Source: Mesorhizobium sp. WSM3862 (GTDB lineage: Bacteria > Pseudomonadota > Alphaproteobacteria > Rhizobiales > Rhizobiaceae). From it: a DNA stretch of 64,000 nucleotides. The translations under genes and the position numbers were made by a program. Where the stretch lies: assembly GCF_002294985.1 (NCBI RefSeq), contig NZ_NSGE01000010.1, positions 1 to 64,000 on the forward strand. The letters run 5' to 3'. Shown piece by piece: positions 28,752 to 38,482 of the stretch. The stretch's first letter is position 1. Each line of letters opens with the position of its first letter. The notes beneath the pieces are model-generated. The model did no database searches, had not been told where the DNA came from, and worked only from the letters and a program-made list of their open reading frames with translations.

Positions 28752-30398
28752 TCACCTCGGAGGACGAGAAACGATTGTCGAGGCACGGGTTCGAGCTGCC
28801 TCAGTCGTTCGTTCGATCGAAAGCACTGTTTGCGGAGGACGCTCTCCATCATGCAGTGCCAGGAGACGCTGGCTGACTTCCTTATCCGCTGCCGTGAGCC
28901 GATGATTCAGGCGAAGAAAGTCCATCCAGGTTGGCGTGCGGAATGTCTCTGTCCAAATCGAAGGCGCTTGAAGATTGCGCTGGAGTGTCCAGTTTCGCGC
29001 CCCGGCACGGCTCTGAACATGGCGCCTTGCGCGCATGTAACCCAGAAAGGCCTCGATATTCTCTTCGGATATAAGATACTCGACCTTGACCACTATGGGA
29101 CCACTCCTCGGCTTCAACTCGAGTGCCAGCTCCGGCGGATGAAAACCCGAACTCTCCTGATCCGTTTCTTCCCATGGACGGACCGGCAACACAATTCCCG
29201 CAGCTGCAACGAGCAACAGAGCGCCCGCGGCACCCTCCAAAGCCCAGCCTAAGGAGTAGATCTGTGCGACAGTACCCCAGATCCAGCTGCCGGCCGCCAT
29301 CCCGCCTGCGCTCAAGGCGTAGTAGATCGACAGTGTGCGGCCAACCACCCACCTTGGGCTTGCCAGCTGAACCGACACGTCAATGCCCGTCCAGATGATA
29401 AGCCAACCCGCGCCACCAAGTGCCAGCGAAATGGCCGCGACAGCGACTGACGATGTGAGGGCAAGGGAAAGGCAACATGCTGAACAAGCAACAGAGGCGA
29501 ACGACACCAGCCTGTCTTGAGACGTGATCCGCCTTAGAAAGCTATTGCTCATGCCGGCGATGAAAGCACCCATGCCGAAGCCTGCCAGCAAGATGCCATA
29601 GATGATTGGGCCGCTTTTCAGCTGATCCCGGACCACTAGAGGGAGCAGCGCAAGGATGGAGATGCTTGCCAACCCGAAAAGGGCTGCACGGGCAATCGCA
29701 GCCCTGATTTCCAACGACATGAGCGTGAAGCGGACTCCATCATGAATTGCCATCGTCATTCGCTCACGCGGGAGAGGTGACGTGCGAACATCCCATGTGG
29801 TGCGCCATATTGCGGTTAGCGGCGCCAGATCACTCAGCGCTGCCAACCCGAAAGCGGCCAGCGGTCCAAAGAATGCCAAGACCACGCCACCCAAAGCCGG
29901 ACCAACGCTGCGCACAATGTTGTATCCGACAGACATAAGCGTCACCGCGGCCGGGATATCGCGCTTGTGAAGTATATCGCCAACAGAAGCGTGCCAGGCC
30001 GGATCATTCAAGGCAAAGCCGCAGCCTGCCAGGAAGCCTAATCCGAGAATTAGCCAGGGACCGGCAAATCCCAGGCCCACGGAAATCATCAGCGTCGTTG
30101 ACGCCAATGCTATCAGGCAGTGCCCCGCAAACATCACCCATCGGCGGCTGAAGTTGTCGGCGATGGCTCCGGCCAAGATCGAGAGAAAGAACACCGGCAA
30201 CGTCGATGCGGCCTGCACAAGTGCAACCATCAGATCCGAAGCGGAAATCGTGGCCATTAGCCAACTGATGGCGACCGTTTGCACGAGCCACCCGAGGCTG
30301 GATATTTGCGTGGCCGTCCAGATCGAGCGAAACACCTGGTTTCGAAATGGAGCGAGCGTTGTTGAGACAGGCAGATGAGCATTTTTTTCGGACTGCAT
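28752..30398 (-). CDS. MFS exporter (MFS_3/EntS-like) with soluble C-terminal domain
   Basis: A 548-residue membrane protein. It begins STTLAPFRNQVFRSIWTATQISSLGWLVQ, and about 12 helices follow up to residue about 405. MFS loop features such as AGAIADNFSRR are present. The last 130 residues are soluble (PIVVKVEYLISEENIEAFLGYMRARRHV, RLNHRLTAADKEVSQRL) and resemble the dimeric alpha/beta tail attached to many EntS-like transporters. Substrate is unknown. It is separated from bioZ by a relic of panD and seems unrelated to the vitamin operon. Confidence 0.85.
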   Translation of the reverse strand: MQSEKNAHLPVSTTLAPFRNQVFRSIWTATQISSLGWLVQTVAISWLMATISASDLMVALVQAASTLPVFFLSILAGAIADNFSRRWVMFAGHCLIALASTTLMISVGLGFAGPWLILGLGFLAGCGFALNDPAWHASVGDILHKRDIPAAVTLMSVGYNIVRSVGPALGGVVLAFFGPLAAFGLAALSDLAPLTAIWRTTWDVRTSPLPRERMTMAIHDGVRFTLMSLEIRAAIARAALFGLASISILALLPLVVRDQLKSGPIIYGILLAGFGMGAFIAGMSNSFLRRITSQDRLVSFASVACSACCLSLALTSSVAVAAISLALGGAGWLIIWTGIDVSVQLASPRWVVGRTLSIYYALSAGGMAAGSWIWGTVAQIYSLGWALEGAAGALLLVAAAGIVLPVRPWEETDQESSGFHPPELALELKPRSGPIVVKVEYLISEENIEAFLGYMRARRHVQSRAGARNWTLQRNLQAPSIWTETFRTPTWMDFLRLNHRLTAADKEVSQRLLALHDGERPPQTVLSIERTTEAARTRASTIVSRPPR

Positions 30399-30654
30399 GA
30401 CAATTGACGCCTTCCAGCGGCCGCTTATTCAATTCACGTCTGCCACTACTGCCGTTACGATGTTGATCAGTGAATCAGAAGGGCCGACATATCGATTAGG
30501 ATGACTTCATCGCAATGAGGAGGGTGCGCATGAGCTCGGATAACTCCGCTTTCCTGGACTGGCGCCAACCACTTCTCGCCCAGCAAGGAAGCCTCCGATC
30601 GTCGCTGCTCGACAAGAATCGTCTGCAGGGTGATCGCTCTTGTTCACCTAGCCA

Positions 30655-30691
30655 GCGCCCATGTAACTTGCCGGCCGGTAATTTTTCGCAT
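30655..30691 (-). pseudogene. panD: panD 5' relic (vitamin cluster copy 1)
   Basis: Downstream of bioZ the minus strand reads ATGCGAAAAATTACCGGC, then CGGCAAGTTACATGG. The intact panD at 50543 begins ATGCGAAAAATAGTGGCC, then GGCAAGCTGCACGG. The resemblance ends after about 12 codons and a small insertion disrupts the frame. It marks where panD once followed bioZ in copy 1. The remaining sequence up to the MFS start (30399-30654) shows nothing recognisable. Confidence 0.65.
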
Positions 30692-30747
30692 TGGGCCCGT
30701 GTTGCTAGTGTCATTCGTGACCAATCCTGTTCATGGCCGTCGTACCG

Positions 30748-31731
30748 CTAAATTCCGACGATGAGGGCGCCTCCGGTGAGGCCGGCACCCGCTGCCGCCA
30801 AAAGCATTTTCTCGCCCTGCCGAAACGGTTCCGTTTGATGAGCCAGCGACAGGGACAGCGGGATCGTCGCGGCGGAAGAGTTGCCATATTCGGCGATCGT
30901 CTTGACGATTGCGTGGCCTGCTATGTTGAGGTTCCGTCCGACGGCATCGAAAATGCGGGTATTGGCCTGATGTGGCACGAACCGATCGATGTCCTGCGGA
31001 CGCATTCGGGCAGCAGTGAGTGCGTCCTGCGAGCATGCGGTCATCATCTCTACCGCCTTCGCAAACACTTCACGGCCGTCGGTGATCGTCATCCGTGTCT
31101 GCTCAAAGTCGAGGTCCCCATGGAACGGCGTGTTGCTTCCGCCGGCGGGAATCTGGATCAGCCCGTAGCGCGAGCCGTCCGAATCCACCGATGCGCCGAG
31201 AATGCCCCGGTCGGGGTCGTCGCACGGACCAATCACCACGGCGCCGGCGGCATCGGCAAACAGCACGGCGCTGGCGCGCTCGGCGGGATTGATGCGGCGA
31301 CTGAGGATGTTGGCGGCGATGACAAGGCTCGCTTTGCCGTGCAGGCGAGTGAAGCCGTCGGCAAACATCAGCGCATAGATGAAGCCGGCGCAGGCGCCGG
31401 TCAGGTCGATCGCGCCGGATCGCCCGAGCTCAAGCCGGTGTGCGACCAGCGGCGCGCTTGGTGGCAGAAGGTGATCGGGTGTCGAGGTGGCGAGCAACAG
31501 CAGGCCGATGTCTCTCCGGTCGATGCCGGCGTTCGCCAGCACCATGTCGCCGGCAGAGGCGGCAAGTCCCGACAGCGTGTCTTCGTCCGCTGCCCAGAAG
31601 CGCGACCGTATCCCGGTACGGCGCTCGATCCAGCCGGGTTCTAGTCCGAGACGGTCTTCGATTTCCGGGTTCTCCACCTTACGCGCCGGCGCATGGTGAC
31701 CGAACCCGAGAATGCACGACGATCTGCTCAT
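30748..31731 (-). CDS. bioZ: BioZ, KAS III-like pimeloyl-ACP forming enzyme
   Basis: A 327-residue FabH homologue. It has the Cys of DLTGACAGF, the His of FVPHQANTR and the Asn of YGNSSAATIPL. BioZ proteins are known to start the biotin pimeloyl chain from glutaryl-CoA and malonyl-ACP, replacing BioC/BioH. It is the last intact gene of the bioBFDAZ set and overlaps bioA by four bases. A decayed second copy lies at 50588-50825. Confidence 0.9.
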   Translation of the reverse strand: MSRSSCILGFGHHAPARKVENPEIEDRLGLEPGWIERRTGIRSRFWAADEDTLSGLAASAGDMVLANAGIDRRDIGLLLLATSTPDHLLPPSAPLVAHRLELGRSGAIDLTGACAGFIYALMFADGFTRLHGKASLVIAANILSRRINPAERASAVLFADAAGAVVIGPCDDPDRGILGASVDSDGSRYGLIQIPAGGSNTPFHGDLDFEQTRMTITDGREVFAKAVEMMTACSQDALTAARMRPQDIDRFVPHQANTRIFDAVGRNLNIAGHAIVKTIAEYGNSSAATIPLSLSLAHQTEPFRQGEKMLLAAAGAGLTGGALIVGI

Positions 31732-32996
31732 GACCTCGCCCCGAAACGTTGGCCGGCCTCCTCGATGGCGTCATAGAGCCCGTCCAGCTCCTTGCCGGTG
31801 ACGCAATAGGGCGGCAGAAGGTAGAGGACATTGCCGAGCGGGCGCACAAGCAGGCCGAGCTCGAGGAAGAATGCACGCAGTTTTGGTCCGATCTCGGCCA
31901 GATAGCCGGCCGAGCCGGTGCGCAGATCGAGGGCCGCGATCGTGCCGGTCACCCGGCTGTCGGTGAAGTAGGGATTGTGGCGAAAGCGTTGAAGTCCGGC
32001 GGCCTGCCTCGCGCTCAAGGTCGCAATGCGCTCGGCCACCGGCTCGTCGCGCCAGATCTCGACATTGGCGAGTGCGGCCGCGCAGGCAATCGGATTGGCG
32101 GTGTAGGAGCTCGAATGAAAGAAGGTCTTCCTCCGGTCCTCGGAATAGTGAGCCTGGAAGATGGCGTCGGTGGCAAGCGTGGCCGCCAAAGGGATCACGC
32201 CGCCGGTCAAGCCCTTCGAGGTGCACAGGATATCAGGAGAGATGTTCGCCTGCTCGCAGGCAAACATGGTTCCGGTGCGTCCCCAGCCGGTCATCACCTC
32301 GTCGGCGATCAAGAGTGTGCCTGAGGCTTCGGCGATCCTCTTCAATTCGCTCAGAACCCAGGCCGGGTACATCAGCATGCCGCCAGCGCCAAGCACGAGT
32401 GGCTCGACGATCAGGGCAGCGGCGCGCTGGTCGCGCGAGACTGCTTCGAACCGATCCAGCGTCTCTTGCTCGCGCCCCGCGGCCGGGAAGGGGATGGTGT
32501 CGACCTCGAACAGCAAAGGCTCATAGGCGGCGTTGAACACGCCGCGGGCGCCGACGCTCATCGTGCCTATCGTGTCGCCATGATAGCTGTGCTCCATGAC
32601 GACGATGCGCGTGCGCGGCGCGCCGAGGTTGCGGAAATAACCGAGCGCCATCTTCAACGCGACTTCGACGGAGGTCGAGCCGCTGTCGGAGTAGAACACC
32701 CGGTCGAGGCCGAGCGGAGCGAGGTCGACAAGCGCCTCGGCCAGCCGTTCGGCCGGCTCGTGGGTGAAGCCCGCGAAGATGATCTGGTCGAGGCTCGCCG
32801 CGGTCGTCTCGATGGCCTTCATGATGCGAGGATGGCGGTGGCCATGGGTGACGACCCACCAGGAGGAAATGGCGTCCAGGATGCGCGCGCCGTCGGCCTT
32901 GTGGAGATAGGCGCCTTCCGTCAGCACGATTTCAGGAATCGCGGGCTCGAGCGCGTGCTGGGTGAACGGATGCCAGACTCGAGACTGGGGCATCAT
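31728..32996 (-). CDS. bioA: adenosylmethionine-8-amino-7-oxononanoate aminotransferase BioA
   Basis: A 422-residue PLP enzyme making 7,8-diaminopelargonate in biotin synthesis. VWHPFTQH, DAISSWWVVTHGHRHP, YHGDTIGTMSVG, LIADEVMTGWGRTG and the PLP-Lys in CTSKGLTGG are all present. It overlaps bioD and bioZ by ATGA junctions. Only one copy exists in the window. Confidence 0.95.
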   Translation of the reverse strand: MMPQSRVWHPFTQHALEPAIPEIVLTEGAYLHKADGARILDAISSWWVVTHGHRHPRIMKAIETTAASLDQIIFAGFTHEPAERLAEALVDLAPLGLDRVFYSDSGSTSVEVALKMALGYFRNLGAPRTRIVVMEHSYHGDTIGTMSVGARGVFNAAYEPLLFEVDTIPFPAAGREQETLDRFEAVSRDQRAAALIVEPLVLGAGGMLMYPAWVLSELKRIAEASGTLLIADEVMTGWGRTGTMFACEQANISPDILCTSKGLTGGVIPLAATLATDAIFQAHYSEDRRKTFFHSSSYTANPIACAAALANVEIWRDEPVAERIATLSARQAAGLQRFRHNPYFTDSRVTGTIAALDLRTGSAGYLAEIGPKLRAFFLELGLLVRPLGNVLYLLPPYCVTGKELDGLYDAIEEAGQRFGARS

Positions 32997-33628
32997 TGGC
33001 CTCCGGCGATCAGGGCAAGGTCAAAGCCGGCAATCATTGCATTTCTCAACGTTTCACCCGTCAGCGGATCTAGGTGTGGCAGCCTGCCGAGCTGCGGCAC
33101 GCCGCCGAACTCCACGATTGTCCTTTGGGTATCGGCCACCTCTTCGCCGATGAAGGCGATACCGAGGAGCGGGATGGAACGGGCCCGCAGCGCTTCTATC
33201 GAGAGCAAGGTGTGGTTGATCGTTCCGAGCGCGGTGCCGGCGCACAGTATGACCGGCAGCCCCCACTGCGCGAATATATCGATGAACATTGTCTGTCGAT
33301 TGAGCGGCACCATCAGCCCGCCGGCGCCTTCGATTACGAGCGGTGTCGGTAAAACCGGAAAGGCAAGATCCGCCGCTTCGATGGCGACACCATCGATCTC
33401 GGCCGAGCGATGCGGCGAGAGCGGGCTTTTCAGGCGATAGGCCTCCGGCAGGACGCGCCCCGCGGGCAAGCCGGAAAGCCGGGCAATGACCTCGCTGTCC
33501 GTCTCCTCGTCGAGGCCCGATTGCACCGGCTTCCAGTAGAAGCCGTCAAGCAAGCCGGCGATTCCCGCCGAAAACACCGTCTTACCTATTCCGGTGCCTG
33601 TTCCGGTGACGACGAGGCGCTTGGTCAT
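32993..33628 (-). CDS. bioD: dethiobiotin synthetase BioD
   Basis: A 211-residue P-loop enzyme closing the ureido ring of dethiobiotin. The ATP motif GTGTGIGKT is at 9-17, the substrate Lys is in YWKPVQSG, and VIEGAGGLMVPLN follows. The frame is open far upstream across bioF in the wrong frame; the true start at 33628 overlaps the bioF stop as ATGA. Confidence 0.94.
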   Translation of the reverse strand: MTKRLVVTGTGTGIGKTVFSAGIAGLLDGFYWKPVQSGLDEETDSEVIARLSGLPAGRVLPEAYRLKSPLSPHRSAEIDGVAIEAADLAFPVLPTPLVIEGAGGLMVPLNRQTMFIDIFAQWGLPVILCAGTALGTINHTLLSIEALRARSIPLLGIAFIGEEVADTQRTIVEFGGVPQLGRLPHLDPLTGETLRNAMIAGFDLALIAGGQ

Positions 33629-34764
33629 GCCGTCGCCAACACCTCGACGAGCGCCTCGACCATGGCGCAAATGTCGGCTTCGCCGACGTTGAGCGTCAGC
33701 GAAATGCGCAGGCGCGATGTACCCTCGGGCACGGTCGGCGGACGAATGCCGCGTATGTCGAAACCGCGGGCCTGCAGTGCCGCCGCCACCGCCATGGTGC
33801 ACCTGACATCGCCGATGACAAACGGCTGGATCTGCGAGCCGCTGGGCGTCACGCCGCACTGCTCGGCCAATTGCCGACCCGCGAAGGAAATGCGCTCGCG
33901 CAACTGAGCGCGGCGCGTGGGCTCGTCTGACAGGATGGCGAGCGCTTCGCGCGCCGCGACCGCCATCAGGGGCGACGGTGCAGTGGCGTAGATGAATGGC
34001 CGGCACCGGTTGATGAGATAGTCGCACAGCGTTCGCGGTCCTGTGACGAGCGCGCCGTACGCCCCGAGTGCTTTGCCGCATGTGTGGAGCGCGACAATGT
34101 TGTCGCGGCCCTCGAACGCGGCGGCCAGCCCCCGGCCATCTGGCCCCCAGACGCCGGTGGCATGCGCCTCGTCGACAATAAGGAATGTCTCGTGCCGATC
34201 GGCAAGCTCGACGAGGCTCTCCATCGGCACACGGTCGCCATCCATGCTGTAGAGGCTTTCGACCGCGATCCAGACGCGCCCCATGCCGCCTTCGGAGCGC
34301 CAACTGGTGATCGCATCCTCGACGGCGTTGACGTCGTTGTGTGCGGCCAGCTTGACCTCGGCGCGTCCGGCCTGCGCGCCCTCATGCATGCTGGCATGGG
34401 CGAGCTCGTCGAGGATCAACAGATCGCCCTTCTGCGGCAGTGTGCTCAGCAGTGCAAAGTTGGCGATGTAGCCACTGCCGAAGAACAACGCGCGTTCGGT
34501 CCCGAAGAATGCCGCCGCGTCCGCCTCCAGTGCCTCGTGTTCGGGTGCATTGCCGCGCAATAGCCGCGATCCGGTAGCGCCGACCGGAGTACCCCGTCCG
34601 ATCGCCCCCGCGACAGCATCGCCAAGTCTCCTGGAGGCGGCAAGTCCGAGATAGTCGTTCGAGGAGAAATCGACCCCGGTGCGGGGCAAAAGCGTCCGCA
34701 GCCGATCCTTGCGCGCCAACCCCTGCAAGGTCGCCTCAAAGCGATCAAGCGGCGGCTCGTTCAT
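33625..34764 (-). CDS. bioF: 8-amino-7-oxononanoate synthase BioF
   Basis: A 379-residue PLP enzyme condensing pimeloyl-ACP/CoA with alanine. VDFSSNDYLGLA, GTPVGATGSRLLRGN, LIVDEAHATGVWG and the region HTCGKALGAYGA with the PLP-Lys are visible. It is coupled to bioB upstream and bioD downstream by four-base overlaps. Confidence 0.94.
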   Translation of the reverse strand: MNEPPLDRFEATLQGLARKDRLRTLLPRTGVDFSSNDYLGLAASRRLGDAVAGAIGRGTPVGATGSRLLRGNAPEHEALEADAAAFFGTERALFFGSGYIANFALLSTLPQKGDLLILDELAHASMHEGAQAGRAEVKLAAHNDVNAVEDAITSWRSEGGMGRVWIAVESLYSMDGDRVPMESLVELADRHETFLIVDEAHATGVWGPDGRGLAAAFEGRDNIVALHTCGKALGAYGALVTGPRTLCDYLINRCRPFIYATAPSPLMAVAAREALAILSDEPTRRAQLRERISFAGRQLAEQCGVTPSGSQIQPFVIGDVRCTMAVAAALQARGFDIRGIRPPTVPEGTSRLRISLTLNVGEADICAMVEALVEVLATA

Positions 34765-35741
34765 TTGGCCTCACATTCCATCGGCTCGATGCCGAGACGC
34801 TGAAATAAAAGCCTGTCCTTGTCCTCGCCGGGATTGTCCGCCGTCAACAGCGTGTCCCCGACGAAGATCGAGTTGGCGCCGGCAAAAAAGCACAGCGCCT
34901 GCGTCTCGTCGGTCATGCCGGTGCGACCGGCGGAGAGCCTTACATAGGACTTCGGCATCAAAATGCGGGCGAGCGCAATGGTACGGACGAACTCGATCGG
35001 ATCGATGGGTTTGGACTGGCCGAGCGGCGTGCCATCGATCGGGATCAGCATGTTGATCGGCACGCTTTCGGGCGGCTCAGGCAGATTTGCGAGCGTGATC
35101 AGCATGTCGATGCGGTCGGCCTTTTCCTCTCCCATCCCGACAATGCCTCCACAGCAGACCTTCATGCCGGCCTCGCGCACGTGCTCAAGCGTTTCCAGCC
35201 GGTCGGCGAAGGTCCTGGTCGAGACGACCCCACCGTAATGGCGCTCGGAGGTGTCGATGTTGTGGTTGTAGTAGTCGAGGCCTGCCTGTTTTAGACGTGC
35301 GGCCTGCTCAAGATCGAGCATGCCGAGAGTCATGCAGGTCTCCATGCCGAGCGCCTTGACCCCCTCGACCATCGCCACGACCGCATCCATGTCGCGCGCC
35401 TTGGGGTTTCGCCAGGCAGCGCCCATGCAGTAGCGCGTGGCTCCGGCCTCACGCGCCTTGGCCGCCTCGGCGATGACACGCTCGACCTCCATCAGCTTCG
35501 ACGCTCTCAGGCCAGTTCCGTGATGCGCAGACTGGCTGCAATAGCCGCAATCCTCCGGACAGCCGCCGGTCTTGATGCTCAGCAGCCGGCTGAGCTGCAC
35601 ACGGTTTCGATCGAAGTTCTGCCGATGGATGGTCTGGGCCAGGAAGAGCAGGTCGTTGAACGGCATGCCGTAGATAGCCTCGGCCTCTTTGCGGTTCCAT
35701 CGCGCCAGCACTCCGTCCATCGGTTCCAGGGCTTTGTTCAT
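34761..35741 (-). CDS. bioB: biotin synthase BioB
   Basis: A 326-residue radical-SAM enzyme inserting sulfur into dethiobiotin. The SAM cluster Cys triad is in GGCPEDCGYCSQS, and YYNHNIDTS, GGIVGMGE and SAGRTGM are family blocks. I prefer ATG 35741 (GGGAAGAAG upstream) but an in-frame ATG at 35843 would add 34 residues. It lies 205 bp after nadC (from the preferred start), the only loose junction in the nad-bio cluster, so a bio promoter may sit there. Confidence 0.93.
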   Translation of the reverse strand: MNKALEPMDGVLARWNRKEAEAIYGMPFNDLLFLAQTIHRQNFDRNRVQLSRLLSIKTGGCPEDCGYCSQSAHHGTGLRASKLMEVERVIAEAAKAREAGATRYCMGAAWRNPKARDMDAVVAMVEGVKALGMETCMTLGMLDLEQAARLKQAGLDYYNHNIDTSERHYGGVVSTRTFADRLETLEHVREAGMKVCCGGIVGMGEEKADRIDMLITLANLPEPPESVPINMLIPIDGTPLGQSKPIDPIEFVRTIALARILMPKSYVRLSAGRTGMTDETQALCFFAGANSIFVGDTLLTADNPGEDKDRLLFQRLGIEPMECEAK

Positions 35742-35946
35742 CCCCACTTCTTCCCAATCGTCATCGTCAAAAATTCTTTGTTTCTGGTCCACGAACGCAT
35801 GCCGCAGTCTGTCGGCCGGCGAGCCTGTTACCACATGAGCCATCGATCAGCGCAATGCGCGCGGGCCCAACGGGGTGCAGGCTCCTGCAGCACCTTGTCT
35901 GCGCCTTCAGCTCCGAGGCTGCTAGCTCTTCCTTTTTTTGTTTCCA

Positions 35947-36825
35947 TCAGTTCAGGCTGCAGCCGTACCCGTGGGCCGGCATATCCAGGCCGATGTCGAG
36001 GATCGGCGCGCTGTGTGTCAGCCATCCGACGGAGATGAGATCTACTCCGGTCGCCGCGATTGCCGGGGCCGTGATCGGTGTCACCCGACCGGAAGCCTCG
36101 GTGATGACGCGGCCATCGACCGTCGCCACGGCGCGCGCAAGATCTTCAACCGACATATTGTCGAGCAGCACTGCGTCGATTCCCAGCGCGAGCGCTATAT
36201 CGAGCTGCTCCAGCGTGTCGACCTCGACCTCGATCTTCACCATATGGCCCGCGGCGGCGCGCGCTCGCTCTATTGCCGTGCGAATGTCGCCGGCGATGGC
36301 GATGTGGTTGTCCTTGATCAGCACGGCGTCATCGAGCCCGAAACGGTGATTGGCGCCGCCGCCGACACGTACGGCGTATTTCTCCAGGGCGCGCAAACCG
36401 GGCGTCGTTTTTCTTGTGCATACGATCTTTGCCTTATGGCCACGCACAGCCTCGACCATCGCGGCTGTCGCGGTGGCTATGCCGCTCAGGCGGCAAAGGA
36501 AGTTAAGCGCCGTGCGCTCGGCCGTGAGCAGGCCACGCGCCGGTCCGCACAGCTTGGCGATGATCTCGCCGGCCGCGACTTCGCTGCCGTCCGGGCGCCA
36601 GATTTGCATTTGGATCGCAGGCTCGACGAGCAGCAGGGCGAACGCAACCAGATCGAGGCCGGCAACTATTCCCGTCTCACGCGACTTGAGCATCAAAGTG
36701 GCCGTGCAATCATGCGGGATCACCGCATCGCTGGTCAGGTCGCCGCATCTGCCCAGGTCTTCCAGGAGGGCACCGCGCACGATCGGTTCAATCACGGCCG
36801 AGGGAAGGGGTGCGAATGGTTTCAT
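35947..36825 (-). CDS. nadC: quinolinate phosphoribosyltransferase NadC
   Basis: A 292-residue enzyme converting quinolinate and PRPP to nicotinate mononucleotide. ALLEDLGRCGDLTSDAV, TALNFLCRLSGIATAT, CTRKTTPGLRALEKYAVRVGGG and LIKDNH are diagnostic. It starts one base after the nadB stop. No nadC exists in cluster copy 2, so this is the only one in the window. Confidence 0.94.
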   Translation of the reverse strand: MKPFAPLPSAVIEPIVRGALLEDLGRCGDLTSDAVIPHDCTATLMLKSRETGIVAGLDLVAFALLLVEPAIQMQIWRPDGSEVAAGEIIAKLCGPARGLLTAERTALNFLCRLSGIATATAAMVEAVRGHKAKIVCTRKTTPGLRALEKYAVRVGGGANHRFGLDDAVLIKDNHIAIAGDIRTAIERARAAAGHMVKIEVEVDTLEQLDIALALGIDAVLLDNMSVEDLARAVATVDGRVITEASGRVTPITAPAIAATGVDLISVGWLTHSAPILDIGLDMPAHGYGCSLN

Positions 36826-36826
36826 G

Positions 36827-38368
36827 TCAGGTGCTCCGTGTCCGTGCCTGCCACCCAAGTGCGAGCGCGCCCTGCATTGCGCCGCGCAGTGTCAGTCGGG
36901 CGGCGCACGCCTCTGCATCGCGCCAGGGGAAATCAGTGCGGAAGTGCGAACCACGGCTCTCTTGGCGCCTCAACGCCGCCATGGCGATCATAAGCGCGAC
37001 CAACGCCGGATCGGATGCGGCCTCGTTGCCAGCGGCGATCGGCAGCAAGTTCGCTACCGCCTCGCACAGCGAGTCGCCGTCCCGAATGATGCCCAGTGCG
37101 GTGGAGACGATCGGGCGGATGCAGGAAGGATCTGGCCGCGTAGGCACAAACGTGGAACATACGCGCCTCCGTTTGGCGTGAGATGTGCCGGCAACGCTTT
37201 CAGCAACCCAGCTCGCGGTGACCACCGCTTCGGTGAGCGAATTGCTGGCGAGGCGGTTAGCGCCGTGCAGGCCGGTGCATGCGACCTCGCCGCATGCCCA
37301 CAATCCCTCGACGGAGCAGCGGCCGGCCGCGTCAACAGCAACGCCGCCCATGTGATAATGGGCTGCCGGGCGTACCGGGATCGGATCGACGGAGGGATCG
37401 ACGTCTGCCTCGCGGCACAAACGGGCTATGGCCGGAAAGCGACTGCCAAATCTCGGGCCGAGGCATTGCCGGGCGTCCAGGAACACGCGGTGCCCGCCAG
37501 TTATCTGTTGCCACACCGCACGCGCGACCACGTCGCGAGGTGCAAGCTCGCCCCCCGGCGTTTCAGCCAGGAAGCGTTCTCCTGTTTCGTCGATGAGCAC
37601 TGCGCCTTCGCCGCGAACCGCCTCGCTCACCAGCGGCATCGGTCGGCGCGGACCCTCGAGCGCGGTCGGGTGGAACTGCACGAATTCCAAGTCGGCGAAC
37701 TCCGCCCCGGCCCAGGCGGCGAGCGCCAGCCCGTGCCCGCATGAGCCAGGCGGATTCGTGGTATCGCAATACAGGCCGCCGATGCCGCCGGTTGCCAGCA
37801 CCGCCCGACGTGTGGGCAAGACGACTGTGCCGGTGCGCGAAATTGCAAGCACGGCGATGATTGCCCCGTCTTCCACGACGAGCCGGCGAGCCTCCATATT
37901 TTCCAGGACGGTGATCGAGGCTGTGCACCGCACCGCGGCGATGAGCGCGCGGACCAGCTCGCGACCCGTGGCGTCGCCGTCAGCATGAACGATCCGCCGA
38001 TGCGAGTGCGCCGCCTCGAGCCCTAGCCGCAACTGCCCGTCAGAGTAGCGGTCGAAGGCGAGGCCGAAGTCTTCGAGGGCCTTGATCGCTTTGGGCGCAG
38101 CTCGGACAACTCGCCGCACCGTCGCCTCGTCGCAGAGCCCATCACCGGCTCCAAGTGTGTCGCAAAGATGAAATTCAGGGCCGTCCTCGCCGCCGAGACT
38201 TGCCGCAAGACCGCCTTGGGCGAGCGCACTGCAGGCTCCGGTTCCGAGCGGCGCATTGGACAAAAGCACGACCGGCTCCGGCGCCAAGTGAAGCGCCGTC
38301 ATCAGGCCTGCCACGCCAGCGCCTATGATGATCGGTGCCCCGCCGATGTCGTGAATGTCGCAGCTCAT
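36827..38368 (-). CDS. nadB: L-aspartate oxidase NadB (copy 1)
   Basis: A 513-residue FAD enzyme making iminoaspartate. The FAD motif IIIGAGVAGLMTALHLAP is at the N-terminus, SALAQGGLAASLG follows, and the catalytic region includes EFVQFHPTAL, EAVRGEGAVL and HYHMGGVAVD. ATG 38368 overlaps the stop of the nadA relic as ATGA, showing how the original nadA-nadB coupling survives the deletion. A close second copy is at 50853-52394. Confidence 0.93.
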   Translation of the reverse strand: MSCDIHDIGGAPIIIGAGVAGLMTALHLAPEPVVLLSNAPLGTGACSALAQGGLAASLGGEDGPEFHLCDTLGAGDGLCDEATVRRVVRAAPKAIKALEDFGLAFDRYSDGQLRLGLEAAHSHRRIVHADGDATGRELVRALIAAVRCTASITVLENMEARRLVVEDGAIIAVLAISRTGTVVLPTRRAVLATGGIGGLYCDTTNPPGSCGHGLALAAWAGAEFADLEFVQFHPTALEGPRRPMPLVSEAVRGEGAVLIDETGERFLAETPGGELAPRDVVARAVWQQITGGHRVFLDARQCLGPRFGSRFPAIARLCREADVDPSVDPIPVRPAAHYHMGGVAVDAAGRCSVEGLWACGEVACTGLHGANRLASNSLTEAVVTASWVAESVAGTSHAKRRRVCSTFVPTRPDPSCIRPIVSTALGIIRDGDSLCEAVANLLPIAAGNEAASDPALVALMIAMAALRRQESRGSHFRTDFPWRDAEACAARLTLRGAMQGALALGWQARTRST

Positions 38369-38472
38369 ATCGAAAGCATGCGCTCGACCGCCAGAGCCGA
38401 CCATTCGACTGGCGGGATCACCCGCCGGACGCGCTCATATAGGGACGCGGCCGTAGGTAACGCCCCAGTCAT
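38365..38472 (-). pseudogene. nadA: nadA relic with large in-frame internal deletion
   Basis: This 35-codon frame starts MTGALPTAASLYERVRRVIP and goes on PVEW. That matches the first 24 residues of the intact NadA at 52391-53365 (SAVLPSSASLYDRVRRVIPP). It then jumps to SALAVERMLSI, matching the last residues of intact NadA (WAVERMLFV). About 290 codons between are gone, including every iron-sulfur Cys, so no synthase activity is possible. The deletion is in frame and keeps the ATGA coupling to nadB. Confidence 0.88.
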
Positions 38473-38482
38473 CAGCGCCTCC

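Noticed and set aside
32993..34303. 436-codon frame ending as BioD
   Set aside because: The first 225 codons are the antisense-like shadow of bioF in another frame (Arg/His-rich). The real bioD starts at 33628 with an ATGA overlap.
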